Assembly: GCF_014084125.1 (NCBI RefSeq)
Contig: NZ_CP048405.1
Span: forward strand, 5,208,001 to 5,272,000
Direction: 5' to 3'
Source: Streptacidiphilus sp. PB12-B1b
Lineage (GTDB): Bacteria; Actinomycetota; Actinomycetes; Streptomycetales; Streptomycetaceae
Length of the DNA stretch: 64,000 nt
Shown: piece after piece, positions 9,620-18,584 of the stretch
Numbering within the stretch: position 1 is the first letter of the stretch
Layout of the letters: the number at the start of each line of letters is the position of its first letter
Made by a program: the position numbers and the translations under genes
The notes under the pieces: generated by a model
What the model was told of the DNA's origin: nothing
What the model saw: only the letters and a program-made list of their open reading frames with translations
Databases searched by the model: none

Positions 9620-10606
9620 TCACCCGGCCCCGCCCCCGGCTGCGGGGTCGAGCAGGCACAGCAGCAGTTGCGCGAGGTGGGCCTCGCGTCCGGCGGCCAC
9701 GCCCAGCCGGTTCGCGGTCATGTGGACGTGCGATCCGAAGATGTGCACCGCCCGCCTCGGGCCGAGCTGTTCGGTCCAGCCGCGCAGCGCCGCGCGCAGC
9801 GGGTCCGTCCACTCGGCCCAGCGCGGGTCGCCGTCGTCCAGGGATTCGCGCAGCCGGGTTCCGAGCGCGCCGAGTGAGGCGAGCTGGCTCCTGGCCTGCT
9901 CGGCGAGGTGCTGTCGGCCGTGCTCGATCCGCTCGGCGGGCACACCGCCCGACTGCGACCAGCCGAGCCACATGTCCCGCTGCGCGGCCAGGTAGTCGGC
10001 CCGACCGGTCGGCGCGGTGTCGTCCGCGAGGAGCGAGCAGGCGGCGGCCGTCGCCTCCAGGCCGGAGACCAGGCCGTGCCGGATGCCGGCCCGGGCCAGG
10101 CAGACCCGCAGGGCGACCCGGCTGGAGCGGTGGAACAGCTCCTCGGAGCCGGCCATCAGCCCCCGGCCGCCGTAGCGCTCGTACTCCGGCTCGTACTCCG
10201 CCCGGTGGACGCCCGGCGGCAGCAGCTCGCCCACCTCCAGCGGGCTGCCCGCCTCGCCCGCGGCGGCCAGCGGCTGGACGGTGCGGGCGTAGGCGTCCTG
10301 GTCGAGCCGCTGCTCCGGCGGCACCCCGGCGTCCAGCGTGCGCAGCCGCTCCCCCAGCTCGGCTTCGACGTCGTCCGCCCGGGCCTGGGTCAGGCCGCTG
10401 ATCCGCAGCCGCAGGTGCGGTCCGCGCTGCCAGTAGCGGAGGTAGAACCACGGCGGGCCGTCCGGGCCGAGCAGCCCCTGGGTGTCGGCCAGCGGGCCGA
10501 GGACGTCGGTGACGACGGCGTCCAGCTGGGCGGGGGCGAGCGTGGCGACATGCAGGTGCCAGCTGCGCCAGGAGTGCCCGGGGTCCGGCAGTTCGGGCCC
10601 GGTCAT
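9620..10606 (-). CDS. Split-LanB elimination protein (TbtC-like, thiopeptide-type SpaB_C domain)
   Basis: This 328-residue protein shows the thiopeptide/lantibiotic dehydratase C-terminal domain: WHLHVATL, then PPWFYLRYWQRGPHLRLRIS near residue 55, and later YEPEYERYGG followed by SEELFHRSS. In split LanB systems such as TbtB/TbtC this protein removes glutamate from glutamylated Ser/Thr to give dehydroalanine or dehydrobutyrine. The intact RGPHLRL motif and the RYGG block fit the elimination role better than the pyridine-synthase role. ATG 10606 overlaps the dehydrogenase stop (ATGA), so it is translationally coupled as the last gene of the operon. The family assignment is firm; the exact role comes from the thiomuracin and goadsporin models. 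Confidence 0.88.
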   Translation of the reverse strand: MTGPELPDPGHSWRSWHLHVATLAPAQLDAVVTDVLGPLADTQGLLGPDGPPWFYLRYWQRGPHLRLRISGLTQARADDVEAELGERLRTLDAGVPPEQRLDQDAYARTVQPLAAAGEAGSPLEVGELLPPGVHRAEYEPEYERYGGRGLMAGSEELFHRSSRVALRVCLARAGIRHGLVSGLEATAAACSLLADDTAPTGRADYLAAQRDMWLGWSQSGGVPAERIEHGRQHLAEQARSQLASLGALGTRLRESLDDGDPRWAEWTDPLRAALRGWTEQLGPRRAVHIFGSHVHMTANRLGVAAGREAHLAQLLLCLLDPAAGGGAG

Positions 10607-12141
10607 GTGCGCAGGTCCAGCATGGGCTCGGCGAAGCGGGAGCGGCCGCAGGTCACGCTGAACACCGGGACCACCTCCTTGGGCAGGCCCATGAGGTACT
10701 GCATCCGGTACTCCTCGAAGGAGCGGGCGGGCCGGGCGAACAGGCCGTGCGCGGCGGCGGCGGTGGCCACGCCGTGGGTCGCCCAGCCGCACCACAGCTG
10801 GAGCAGCGACCAGCCGGCCGGCCCGAACGCGTCCAGGATAGCGTCGAGGTCGGCGGAGAAGACCCACATGGCGGTCGCGTGGCGCAGCCCGCAGTCCACG
10901 ACCGGCGACAGCGGGTAGCTGAAGCTGTCCTCGAGCGCCTGCATCAGCCCGGGGTCCGCCTGCTCGGCCTCCAGCCGTCCGTCGACGACGTCGTAGCGGC
11001 CGGTGGGCAGCCCGGCGATGCGCTGGAGCGCGACGGTGGTCCTGACCGCGCGGCCGACGGCGGCCAGCGGCTCCGGCGCGGGCAGGCTGCTCCAGGCCAG
11101 CAGGTCCGCCAGGGCGTCGTCGCCGAGCGTGACCGGCCGGGTGGAGAAGCCGCTGACGCCCACGGGGGTGCGCCCGGCGGTGCGGTTCCACAGGGCCTGG
11201 GCCCAGGGCAGCCGGGCGGTGCCGGTGTCCCGGACCGGCAGCCCGGGTACGCCGCGGGCCGGCTCCGCGGCGGCCAGGGTCAGCTCGGTGAGCGGCCCGG
11301 TGGCCTCGGCGGAGTCCAGGATGGAGACGTTCTCCGACTCCTGCCGCAGCCGGGCGTCCTCCTCGGCGTAGGCGGACGGCCCCGGCTCGGCGCTGTGCGG
11401 CAGCGGCCGGGCCTCGGGCAGCGGGCCGACGCCCTCCAGGGTGAGCACCAGCGGCGGCGTCCAGGCGCCCGGGCCGCTCCCGGCGACCAGCAGTCCGGCC
11501 GCGGCGACGTCGTCGCCGTGCCAGCGCTGCCGGACCGTGACGTCCAGCAGGTCCGCGGCGACGTGCAGGCTGCGCAGGTTGACGCCCAGCTCCAGCAGGC
11601 CCAGGGCGCAGCGCAGCCGTCCGTACGGCGTGGGCAGGTCGGTGTAGCGGGCGGCGAGCAGGACGGTGGCGTCGCCGGGCGCGGGGAGCAGCGCCGCCAG
11701 CTCGCCCCCGGCGGCGACGGTGAGCGGGAGCCCGACCAGCGCGTGGCGGTAGAGGTCCAGGTAGGCGGTCGAGCCGTCCGGCGCCACCACGAAGGCGTGC
11801 ACCGGGAACTTGCTGCGCACCGAGGCGATCGAGCGGTGGTCGTTGAAGCGGTTGGAGGGCTCGCGCCGTTGCAGGCCGAGGGCGGCGACGAGCAGGTGCC
11901 CGAGCCGGTCGCCGGGGGGCAGCTGCTCGGCGGCCGGGCAGGCCGGCGTCTGCGGGTAGCGGGCCGCGGACAGCAGGGCGGCGGTGCCGAGCGGCAGCGG
12001 CCGTCCGTCGACGCCCCGGGCGGCGGCCGGCGGCAGCGTGGCCGTGGTGGGCACGGAGTCGTCCACGTGCGGCTGCTCGTTGAGCCTGCCGCGCCACTGG
12101 CCCTGCCGGTACGCGAAAAGCCGGACATCGGTGATGGTCAT
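10603..12141 (-). CDS. FMN-dependent azoline dehydrogenase (TbtE-like nitroreductase fold)
   Basis: The 512-residue protein has the layout of TOMM/thiopeptide dehydrogenases, with a tandem nitroreductase-like fold. The N-terminal half includes EPSNRFNDHRSIASVRSKFP and the C-terminal half has a PVVDCGLRHATAMWVFSADL block. These enzymes use FMN to oxidise thiazolines and oxazolines made by the YcaO enzyme to aromatic azoles. The order YcaO - dehydrogenase - LanB C-domain supports the call. ATG 12141 is preceded by GGAAGC and lies 22 bases after the YcaO stop. I cannot point to a single diagnostic catalytic residue, so the assignment rests on size, fold-like pattern and context. Confidence 0.75.
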   Translation of the reverse strand: MTITDVRLFAYRQGQWRGRLNEQPHVDDSVPTTATLPPAAARGVDGRPLPLGTAALLSAARYPQTPACPAAEQLPPGDRLGHLLVAALGLQRREPSNRFNDHRSIASVRSKFPVHAFVVAPDGSTAYLDLYRHALVGLPLTVAAGGELAALLPAPGDATVLLAARYTDLPTPYGRLRCALGLLELGVNLRSLHVAADLLDVTVRQRWHGDDVAAAGLLVAGSGPGAWTPPLVLTLEGVGPLPEARPLPHSAEPGPSAYAEEDARLRQESENVSILDSAEATGPLTELTLAAAEPARGVPGLPVRDTGTARLPWAQALWNRTAGRTPVGVSGFSTRPVTLGDDALADLLAWSSLPAPEPLAAVGRAVRTTVALQRIAGLPTGRYDVVDGRLEAEQADPGLMQALEDSFSYPLSPVVDCGLRHATAMWVFSADLDAILDAFGPAGWSLLQLWCGWATHGVATAAAAHGLFARPARSFEEYRMQYLMGLPKEVVPVFSVTCGRSRFAEPMLDLRT

Positions 12142-12163
12142 CGACGGTGCTTCCTTCGGGTGC

Positions 12164-14143
12164 TCACGGGAAGGGGTGGGGCTCGTACGGGGCGTCCTCG
12201 TCGCGCGGCGGGGTGCCGTGCGCCTCGGTGAGTGCCGCCGCCAGCCGCGGCAGGCCGGCCAGCCGCTGCTGCGCCTGGCCGAAGCACATCGGCAGGATGC
12301 CCGGGACGACGGCCTTGACCGCCGCCATGCCGTGCGTGGTGTGCTCCGGCGTCGACTGGTCGACCAGCACGATGCGTTCGAGCCCCGCCTGGTGGAAGAG
12401 GTCGGCGAGGAAGCGCAGCGCCCCGGTCACGTCGCCCCCGGCGGCGTCGGTGAACACTCCGGGCCAGCCGGGGAACGCCTCGGCCAGGCTGACGACCGGC
12501 CCGTCGAGCACGGAGCGGACCCGGGGCAGCAACTCGGGGTAGGTGCTGCGCTTGTGGTGGTCGAGCAGCTCGTCGACCAGCCAGGGGTCGTCCACCAGCG
12601 GGCGCAGCTCCTCGACGTCCCAGTCCACGCCGACGCCGACCAGCTGGCTCAGCTCCCACAGGGCCGACTTGGCGGCCTGGACCGGGTCGGCGCTCGCGCC
12701 GGCGGAGTTGAAGCTGGTCGGCATCCGGCCGTCCGGGCGCACCGCCATCGCCCAGACCACGGGGACGGCGATGTCCCGGGTGGCGACGAGCAGGTGCACC
12801 TCGTAGCCCTGCTCCTCGATCTGCCGGGTCAGCAGCAGGCACTCCCGGTCGGTGATCTCGGAGGGCGCGATCCGGGGCAGCGGCTGCTGCCGGTGCCAGC
12901 AGAGCAGGAAGGCGTCGCGCTCGGCGAGTTCCAGCAGCGCGTGCAGGGCGGCTTCCTCGTAGCTGCCGCCCAGGGCGCTGCCGCTGGAGGACTCGTGGAA
13001 GAACCGGGTCCGGCGGATGCCCTCGGGCGTGTGCGCGAGCGGGCCGTACTGGTACTGGTAGAAGCCGATGTCGGCCGGGACGAGCAGCGGGCGGCCGCTC
13101 TCCAGCTCGTGGCCCCAGACCCAGTCCATCGGGGTGTCCTGGTCGAACGGCCGCAGTCGGCAGAGCGGGGAGGCCCACTGCCGGGCGGTGTAGTGGCCGA
13201 GGCCGGACAGGTCGATCGCGCGGTCGCCGAGCTCGCGGGCGCTGGCGTCGAAGACGATCGGGGCGACGTGCGGCAGGCCGCCGATCCGCTCGTACGCCTC
13301 CAGGCAGGCGACGACCTCGGCGTGCCGGTAGTTCGTGCCCCGGCCGTGGCCCGCGAACACGGCGCCCAGCAGGTTGATCTCGGCCATGGCCATACCGGCC
13401 ATGCCGTCCCGCTGGATCCGCAGCATGGGGCCGAACCGGGGATCGGCCAGCGCGGCGCGCATCCGCCCGGGGTCGAGCCCGAACGGCGGCTCGCCGCGGT
13501 CGGGCAGGGCGGCGGCGGTGGGACGCGGCTGCAGTTCCCGGGGCGGGGGCGGTGCGTCCGCCCGGCCGGCCCGCAGCCGGGGCCCTTCGCCGCACACCTC
13601 GCAGCGGTGGCTGGGCAGCACGCGGTGCCTGCGCAGGCTGCCGTCGGGGCCCAGCACGAGCAGCTCGCCCGGGGCCAGCAGCAGGCCGTCCCGGCGCAGC
13701 AGTTCGGCCAGCAGCTCCCTGACGGCCGGGGCGAGCACGGGGCCGCCCGCCCGGGAGGTGGGCGCCGGGGTTTCGGCCGGGTCGGGCGGCGGCGTGGTCA
13801 GCGGTCGGCCCGGGAAGGGCATGTCGGCCATCGCCTCGCGGTCGGCGCCCCGGACCTGGGCGCAGCCGGAGCAGCCGGAGGGCCGGTCGGGCGACCACAG
13901 CGGCCCGAGCACCACCTGCGTGCCGTTGGTGCGCACCGAGAGCAGGGTGGCGCCGCGGTCGCGGGCGGCGTCCAGGGCCTGCCGCTCCCAGCGGGCGTCG
14001 TAGCCGCCGGCGACGGCGACCAGCTCGGCGCTGCGCTGCTCGGCCCAGGGCAGGGCGAGCAGGTCGGCCGGGGCCTTGGCCCCGCGCAGGACAGCCTCGT
14101 CGGTCCGGGACGCCAGGGCGGTCCCTGACGGGTTCCCGTTCAT
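12164..14143 (-). CDS. YcaO cyclodehydratase for azoline formation (TbtG-like)
   Basis: This 659-residue YcaO enzyme activates backbone amides with ATP so that Cys (or Ser/Thr) side chains cyclise to azolines. The N-terminal third carries two CxxC pairs (CSGCAQ and CEVCGEG), a probable zinc site. The YcaO domain follows from about residue 230, with Glu-rich ATP/Mg motifs such as AEINLLGAVFAGHGRGTN and the later ALLELAERDAF. The C-terminus is PHPFP, which fits the PxPxP tail typical of TOMM YcaO cyclodehydratases. ATG 14143 overlaps the upstream gene's stop (ATGA). Its partner is the ocin-ThiF protein just upstream, which should bring the precursor leader. Confidence 0.92.
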   Translation of the reverse strand: MNGNPSGTALASRTDEAVLRGAKAPADLLALPWAEQRSAELVAVAGGYDARWERQALDAARDRGATLLSVRTNGTQVVLGPLWSPDRPSGCSGCAQVRGADREAMADMPFPGRPLTTPPPDPAETPAPTSRAGGPVLAPAVRELLAELLRRDGLLLAPGELLVLGPDGSLRRHRVLPSHRCEVCGEGPRLRAGRADAPPPPRELQPRPTAAALPDRGEPPFGLDPGRMRAALADPRFGPMLRIQRDGMAGMAMAEINLLGAVFAGHGRGTNYRHAEVVACLEAYERIGGLPHVAPIVFDASARELGDRAIDLSGLGHYTARQWASPLCRLRPFDQDTPMDWVWGHELESGRPLLVPADIGFYQYQYGPLAHTPEGIRRTRFFHESSSGSALGGSYEEAALHALLELAERDAFLLCWHRQQPLPRIAPSEITDRECLLLTRQIEEQGYEVHLLVATRDIAVPVVWAMAVRPDGRMPTSFNSAGASADPVQAAKSALWELSQLVGVGVDWDVEELRPLVDDPWLVDELLDHHKRSTYPELLPRVRSVLDGPVVSLAEAFPGWPGVFTDAAGGDVTGALRFLADLFHQAGLERIVLVDQSTPEHTTHGMAAVKAVVPGILPMCFGQAQQRLAGLPRLAAALTEAHGTPPRDEDAPYEPHPFP

Positions 14144-16002
14144 GCGAGCCACACCGGGCCGCAGACCAGCGGCAGTTCGCCGACGGCGGCGTCGCGGGCC
14201 AGCTGCCGGGCGCGCGGGGTCAGTCCCTCGGCCCGGGCGCGGTCCAGCAGTTGGCGCAGGCAGCTGTGGACCTGGCGGTCCGGGGCGACCTCCAGCGACC
14301 AGGTGCCGATCGGGTCCGGCGGCAGGACGGGCGACTGGGGCGCGTTCTTCGCCGCCTCGTCGAACTGGGCGCGGGCGGTGGCGGCGAGGAGCGCCGCGTA
14401 CCCGGCGGAGAGCCTGCTGGGCCCCCACTGGGCGGCCAGCACCTCGCCGGTGGCGGCGCGGACGGCGGTGCACAGCTGCCAGTCCAGGCCCGGCACGGTG
14501 TACGTGCGCAGGGCCACCGGGACGCCGAAGTAGTCCTGCAGCAGGCTCCACAGCGAGCGCACCGTGCTGCTTTCCAGGTCGTCCCAGGTCAGCGGGGTGC
14601 CTTCGGACCGGGTGAGCGCCTCGGGCGCGGCGTGCCGGAGCAGGCCGTCGGCCAGCCAGTGGGCCCGGGTGAGGCCGGCCGCGGGCAGGCCGGGGCCGTC
14701 GGCGGCGGCACGGTCCCCGGCGGGCTGCCCTTCAGCGGCGCGGTCCTCGGCGGGCTGCTCCTCGGCGGCCTGCTCCTCGGTGACGCGGTGGCGCAGCACC
14801 GCGAGCATCGCGGTCAGCCCGGCTGCGGCGCGGTTGTTGCCCCAGCCCAGCAGGTACGGGCCCGGAGCCGTCGTGGACGCGGCGTCGGCCGGGGCCGGCG
14901 ACCGGCCGGGGCCGGCCACCGTCTCGGCGGTGACCAGGCTGACCGGCAGCTGCGGCAGGTCGAGGTCGCGGCCCCAGCGGGCGACGCCGGTCCAGCGGGC
15001 GGTGAGCCCGGCGGCGAGGCGGTGGATCTGCTGCAGCTCGGCGTCGGCGGCGGCGGGAGCCGCCCCGTCGGCGGGCCCGGCGTCCTGCTCGGAGACCTGC
15101 TCGGAGACCTCCGGCTCGGCCCGGGCCGACTCCGGCTCCTGGTCGGGGTCGACCGTTCGCCACACCGCCCCGTCGCCGGGCTCCGGTACCGGGACGGCCG
15201 TGGTCTGCGCCGCGTGGCCGTGCACCACCAGCGCGGTGCGGCCGCCGTCGCCGGTGCCTGCCAGGTGGGCCAGGACGGCCTGGGCGGCGAGGGAGCCCGC
15301 CAGCACCCCGCCGATCGGCCGGGAGACCGGGGCCTCGTCGCCGGAGCGCTGCCAGTCGGCGGCCCGGGCCCGGACGGCCAGGAAGGACCGCAGCTCCTGC
15401 GGGGTCGCGCAGACCGGCCCGACCAGGGCCAGCTCCGCCAGGGCGACGACCGGCAGCACCGGCGTGTCCAGGTCCGGGCCGGATGCGGCGGCGAGCAGGT
15501 CCAGCGGCAGGTCGCAGTCGTCGACCAGGACGGTCAGCGCCGGGCGCGCCGGGTCCGGCGCGATGCCGTTGGCGGCCAGCCCGCGCCGGACGGCGTCGGC
15601 GGCGGGCCCCGCGCCGACCACCGCCACCTGTGCGGCCCGGACGGCGGCGAACGCCAGGTACGGTTCGGCGCAGTTGGCCTCCAGGTAGGCCAGCAGCTCC
15701 GCGTGCTCGCGGGCGGTCGCGGCGTCCGGCACCGGGCCCTGCACCGCGTCCAGGTCGATCAGCACGTCCTGGGCGACGAGCGCCCGCACCACGTGCTCGA
15801 TGACCGGCCGGGCGGCCTCGTCACCGGCCGCCGCGACCATGGCGTCCACGCTGGTGCCGTCGAGCAGGGCGTCCAACTGGTCGTCGACCAGGGCGTACAG
15901 GGCGGGCGGGCCGGACAGGACGAACGAGCGTTCCCCGCGGGACCAGTAGACCCCTCGTTGCACCGGCGCGCAGTGCGCGTCCGCGCGAAGCTTGACCTTC
16001 AT
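14140..16002 (-). CDS. Ocin-ThiF-like / RRE leader-binding partner of the cyclodehydratase (TbtF-like)
   Basis: The 620-residue protein starts MKVKLRADAHCAPVQRGVYW with a winged-helix RiPP recognition element over about residues 1-90. An E1/ThiF-like segment follows (VAVVGAGPAADAVRRGLAAN) with a degenerate nucleotide-binding loop. Such proteins bind the precursor leader and present it to the stand-alone YcaO enzyme. About residues 280-320 and 395-425 are low-complexity Glu/Ala/Pro runs, probably flexible linkers. It overlaps both neighbours by 4 bases, so it is the middle of a tightly coupled operon. Confidence 0.87.
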   Translation of the reverse strand: MKVKLRADAHCAPVQRGVYWSRGERSFVLSGPPALYALVDDQLDALLDGTSVDAMVAAAGDEAARPVIEHVVRALVAQDVLIDLDAVQGPVPDAATAREHAELLAYLEANCAEPYLAFAAVRAAQVAVVGAGPAADAVRRGLAANGIAPDPARPALTVLVDDCDLPLDLLAAASGPDLDTPVLPVVALAELALVGPVCATPQELRSFLAVRARAADWQRSGDEAPVSRPIGGVLAGSLAAQAVLAHLAGTGDGGRTALVVHGHAAQTTAVPVPEPGDGAVWRTVDPDQEPESARAEPEVSEQVSEQDAGPADGAAPAAADAELQQIHRLAAGLTARWTGVARWGRDLDLPQLPVSLVTAETVAGPGRSPAPADAASTTAPGPYLLGWGNNRAAAGLTAMLAVLRHRVTEEQAAEEQPAEDRAAEGQPAGDRAAADGPGLPAAGLTRAHWLADGLLRHAAPEALTRSEGTPLTWDDLESSTVRSLWSLLQDYFGVPVALRTYTVPGLDWQLCTAVRAATGEVLAAQWGPSRLSAGYAALLAATARAQFDEAAKNAPQSPVLPPDPIGTWSLEVAPDRQVHSCLRQLLDRARAEGLTPRARQLARDAAVGELPLVCGPVWLA

Positions 16003-18584
16003 GGCTTCCTCAGCTGGAATCGAGCCCCGGCGGGGCGGTCGTATTCGATGAGCCACTCCGTGGCGTGGCGTCCCTGGCGGACGCCCGGCAGGGCCTCTTC
16101 GAGGTAGCCGCCGTTCGGGCGGCGCTCGAGCAGCCGGGGCAGCACCCGGACGGCCAGCGCACTGGCCAGGTCGACGTACTGGGGCTTCTCCCGCCGCCGG
16201 TTCACCAGGTAACTGCGGTTCGCCGACTCGCGGTTGAAGGAGCTGTGGTCGAAGTCGCTCTTGATGACGACCTCCTCCGGGACGCCGTGCGCGGCCCGCC
16301 AGGTGGTCAGGTCGACCAGGTGCCCGGCTGGGCCCTCCGGGCCGGGGGCGGTCGGGAAGTCGGCTCCGGGGTACCAGCGGCGGCGTTGCAGCACGACCTG
16401 CCCCGCCAGCAGCCGGGGGGCCGCGGTGGTGCGCTCGGACACCGGCCCGTCGGCCGGCGGGGCCTGCTCCCAGCCGAAGGACTCGAGCATGACCCGGCTG
16501 TTCTCCGCGAGCCACATGGCCAGCCGCAGCGGTGCAGGCAGCAGCTCCAGCCAGCGCATGCCCAGCGTGACCGGGCGCACCGGGGTGCCGTCGGCGTCCA
16601 GCAGCAGCAGCTCGTCGCGCTCGGGGTCGTGCGCCAGCCGCAGGGTGTTCCACTGCGCGGGGGTGATGGTGCGTTCCAGCAGCGGGATGCGGTGGTTGAC
16701 GTTGACGCCGTGCAGCCCCCGGTCCTCGAGCGGTTCGACGCCGCCGGACGAGAACAGCGCGGTGGCGCGCCGCGCGACCGACTCGGCGGTGCGGCCGCCG
16801 AGGTCGCGGTCCACCCCGAGGAAGCGGGTGGTCAGCAGGCCGTGGCCGGCGTAGCAGCCGTTGAGCACCAGCCGTCCGCCGTCCGGCTGCACCAGCAGCC
16901 CGTACGAGGCGGCGGTGCGCCTGAACCGCTCCGGCAGCCCGGCGGTCAGCCCGGCCAGCAGGCCGCTCTCCAGGACGACTTCCTCGGCGTCCGGGTGCTC
17001 GGCGGTGTGCCGGGCGATCCGGTCGGCGACGGTGCGGACGGCGGCGTCGCGCAGCTCCAGCAGCCGGGCCAGCGAGCCGTCCGGCGGTCCGAAGTCCTCG
17101 GCGCCGCCGGGCTGCCGGATCTGCCCCTCGCGGCTGTCCACGGCGCTGACCAGGTCCGCCGCGTGGTCGACCAGCGACACCGAGGCGCCGCGGCCGAACC
17201 GGTCCACGAACAGGGTGCACAGCAGCGCCCGCAGTTCGTGGTGGCGGTCGAAGAGGTGGGAGAACTCGGCGACCTCGGCAGCGTCCGCGAGCGCCTGCTC
17301 GTAGCCGGCCTGCGAGACCTCGCAGGGCTCCAGCAGGTAGTCCTCGTTGACCTGCAGCTGGATCGGCTGGGAGCTGAGCGCGTTCAGCGAGCGCGTGGTC
17401 GACTCCAGCCGGTGCAGCAGGGCGATCCGCTCGGGCACGGTGGCCGAGGCCAGGCGGCCGAGGTCGGTGGAGATCTCCGCGAGCTGCCCGGCCGCCTCCG
17501 GCGCGCAGTCCCGCAGCACCTCGACGGACTGCGGCAGCGGGTCCGCCGCCTGTTCGTCGATGACCGGCCCGGGGACCAGGATCTGGGCGTCGCGGGCGCC
17601 CTGGACGATCCGGTCGGCCTCCGGCACGGAGATCCCCAGCCGCTCGGCCAGCCCCCGGCTCAGGTCGGCGGCGGCGATCGGGCCCAGCGCGGTCAGGTCC
17701 AGCAGCGTCCGCAGCTGGCCGGTGAGCGGGGCGGAGAGGATCCGCACCTGGGAGCCGTCGAGGTGCCGGAAGCGCACGGACGCCTGGGCGATGCGCAGCG
17801 AGTGGCTCCGCATCACCGTGTCCGCGGCCGGTGCCAGGCCCGCGACCAGGACGGACACCAGGGTGCGGTCCAGCGAGACGACCGAGTGGGCCCGTCGGCG
17901 CTGGAACACCGTCCGGTCCAGCGGGCTGCCCTGCTCGGACCAGGAGCCGAAGCCCACGGCGGTGAACCGGGTGAGCGGGGAGGTCCGCACCATGGCCCGG
18001 GCCAGCAGTTGCAGGATGCCGCGCTCGGACTTCCGGTTCTGCTTGGAGGGCGCGCCGCCCGAGCGGGCGTAGCGGCGCACCGCGTCCAGCACCTGCGGCG
18101 AGGTGAGCGCCAGGGACAGCTGGAAGGGCTCGGCGGCGACGGTCTCGGCCAGGTGGGCCCGCTCCTGCGCCAGGCAGGTGTCGTAGCCGGTGGTCAGCAC
18201 GCTGCGGGCCAGGTCCCGGCGCCGCCGGGCGGCCAGCCAGGCCCCGGTCGCGGCGGGCCAGTCGGCTCCGTCGGCCGCCGGGCCCGGGGAGCGGTGGTTG
18301 AAGACCGCCCGCTTCAGGTCCAGGATGCGCTGGCGGTCGCGTCCGGTGGCGGTCGCGGCGAGGTCGAACAGCTCGGCGCAGGCGGCGTCGGCGAGCGAGG
18401 CGCACAACTGCTCGGTCTCGACCAGGGTGCGGACGGCCGCGGCCAGGTCCGCGCTGCCGAGGCGGCGGCCGGGCAGCGGGTTGATCCGCAGCATCGCGGT
18501 GTCGGCGAGGCCGGACGGGGCCTGCGCCGTGCTTCCGGCGGCTGCCTGCGGCGCGCCGACGGGGGCGAGGAGGGAGGGGGTCAC
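15999..18584 (-). CDS. Lantibiotic dehydratase N-terminal protein, tRNA-Glu-dependent (TbtB-like)
   Basis: At 861 residues this matches stand-alone LanB glutamylation proteins. It transfers glutamate from Glu-tRNA to Ser/Thr of the precursor; the separate C-domain protein at 9620-10606 then eliminates it. Family blocks seen are LRINPLPGRRLGSADLAAAV near the N-terminus, SKQNRKSERGILQ (residues 170-195), TRFTAVGFGSW, and a C-terminal VVIKSDFDHSSFNRESANRS followed by KPQYVDLAS. The start is GTG 18584, overlapping the stop of the monooxygenase (GTGA). The ATGA overlap with the next gene again implies coupling. The precursor cores are rich in Ser, consistent with this chemistry. Confidence 0.92.
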   Translation of the reverse strand: MTPSLLAPVGAPQAAAGSTAQAPSGLADTAMLRINPLPGRRLGSADLAAAVRTLVETEQLCASLADAACAELFDLAATATGRDRQRILDLKRAVFNHRSPGPAADGADWPAATGAWLAARRRRDLARSVLTTGYDTCLAQERAHLAETVAAEPFQLSLALTSPQVLDAVRRYARSGGAPSKQNRKSERGILQLLARAMVRTSPLTRFTAVGFGSWSEQGSPLDRTVFQRRRAHSVVSLDRTLVSVLVAGLAPAADTVMRSHSLRIAQASVRFRHLDGSQVRILSAPLTGQLRTLLDLTALGPIAAADLSRGLAERLGISVPEADRIVQGARDAQILVPGPVIDEQAADPLPQSVEVLRDCAPEAAGQLAEISTDLGRLASATVPERIALLHRLESTTRSLNALSSQPIQLQVNEDYLLEPCEVSQAGYEQALADAAEVAEFSHLFDRHHELRALLCTLFVDRFGRGASVSLVDHAADLVSAVDSREGQIRQPGGAEDFGPPDGSLARLLELRDAAVRTVADRIARHTAEHPDAEEVVLESGLLAGLTAGLPERFRRTAASYGLLVQPDGGRLVLNGCYAGHGLLTTRFLGVDRDLGGRTAESVARRATALFSSGGVEPLEDRGLHGVNVNHRIPLLERTITPAQWNTLRLAHDPERDELLLLDADGTPVRPVTLGMRWLELLPAPLRLAMWLAENSRVMLESFGWEQAPPADGPVSERTTAAPRLLAGQVVLQRRRWYPGADFPTAPGPEGPAGHLVDLTTWRAAHGVPEEVVIKSDFDHSSFNRESANRSYLVNRRREKPQYVDLASALAVRVLPRLLERRPNGGYLEEALPGVRQGRHATEWLIEYDRPAGARFQLRKP

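Noticed and set aside
9620-10606. Assigning this LanB C-domain as the pyridine synthase
   Set aside because: It keeps the RGPHLRL and RYGG motifs of the elimination domain, whereas the gene at 19760-20845 has the altered motif expected of the cycloaddition enzyme.
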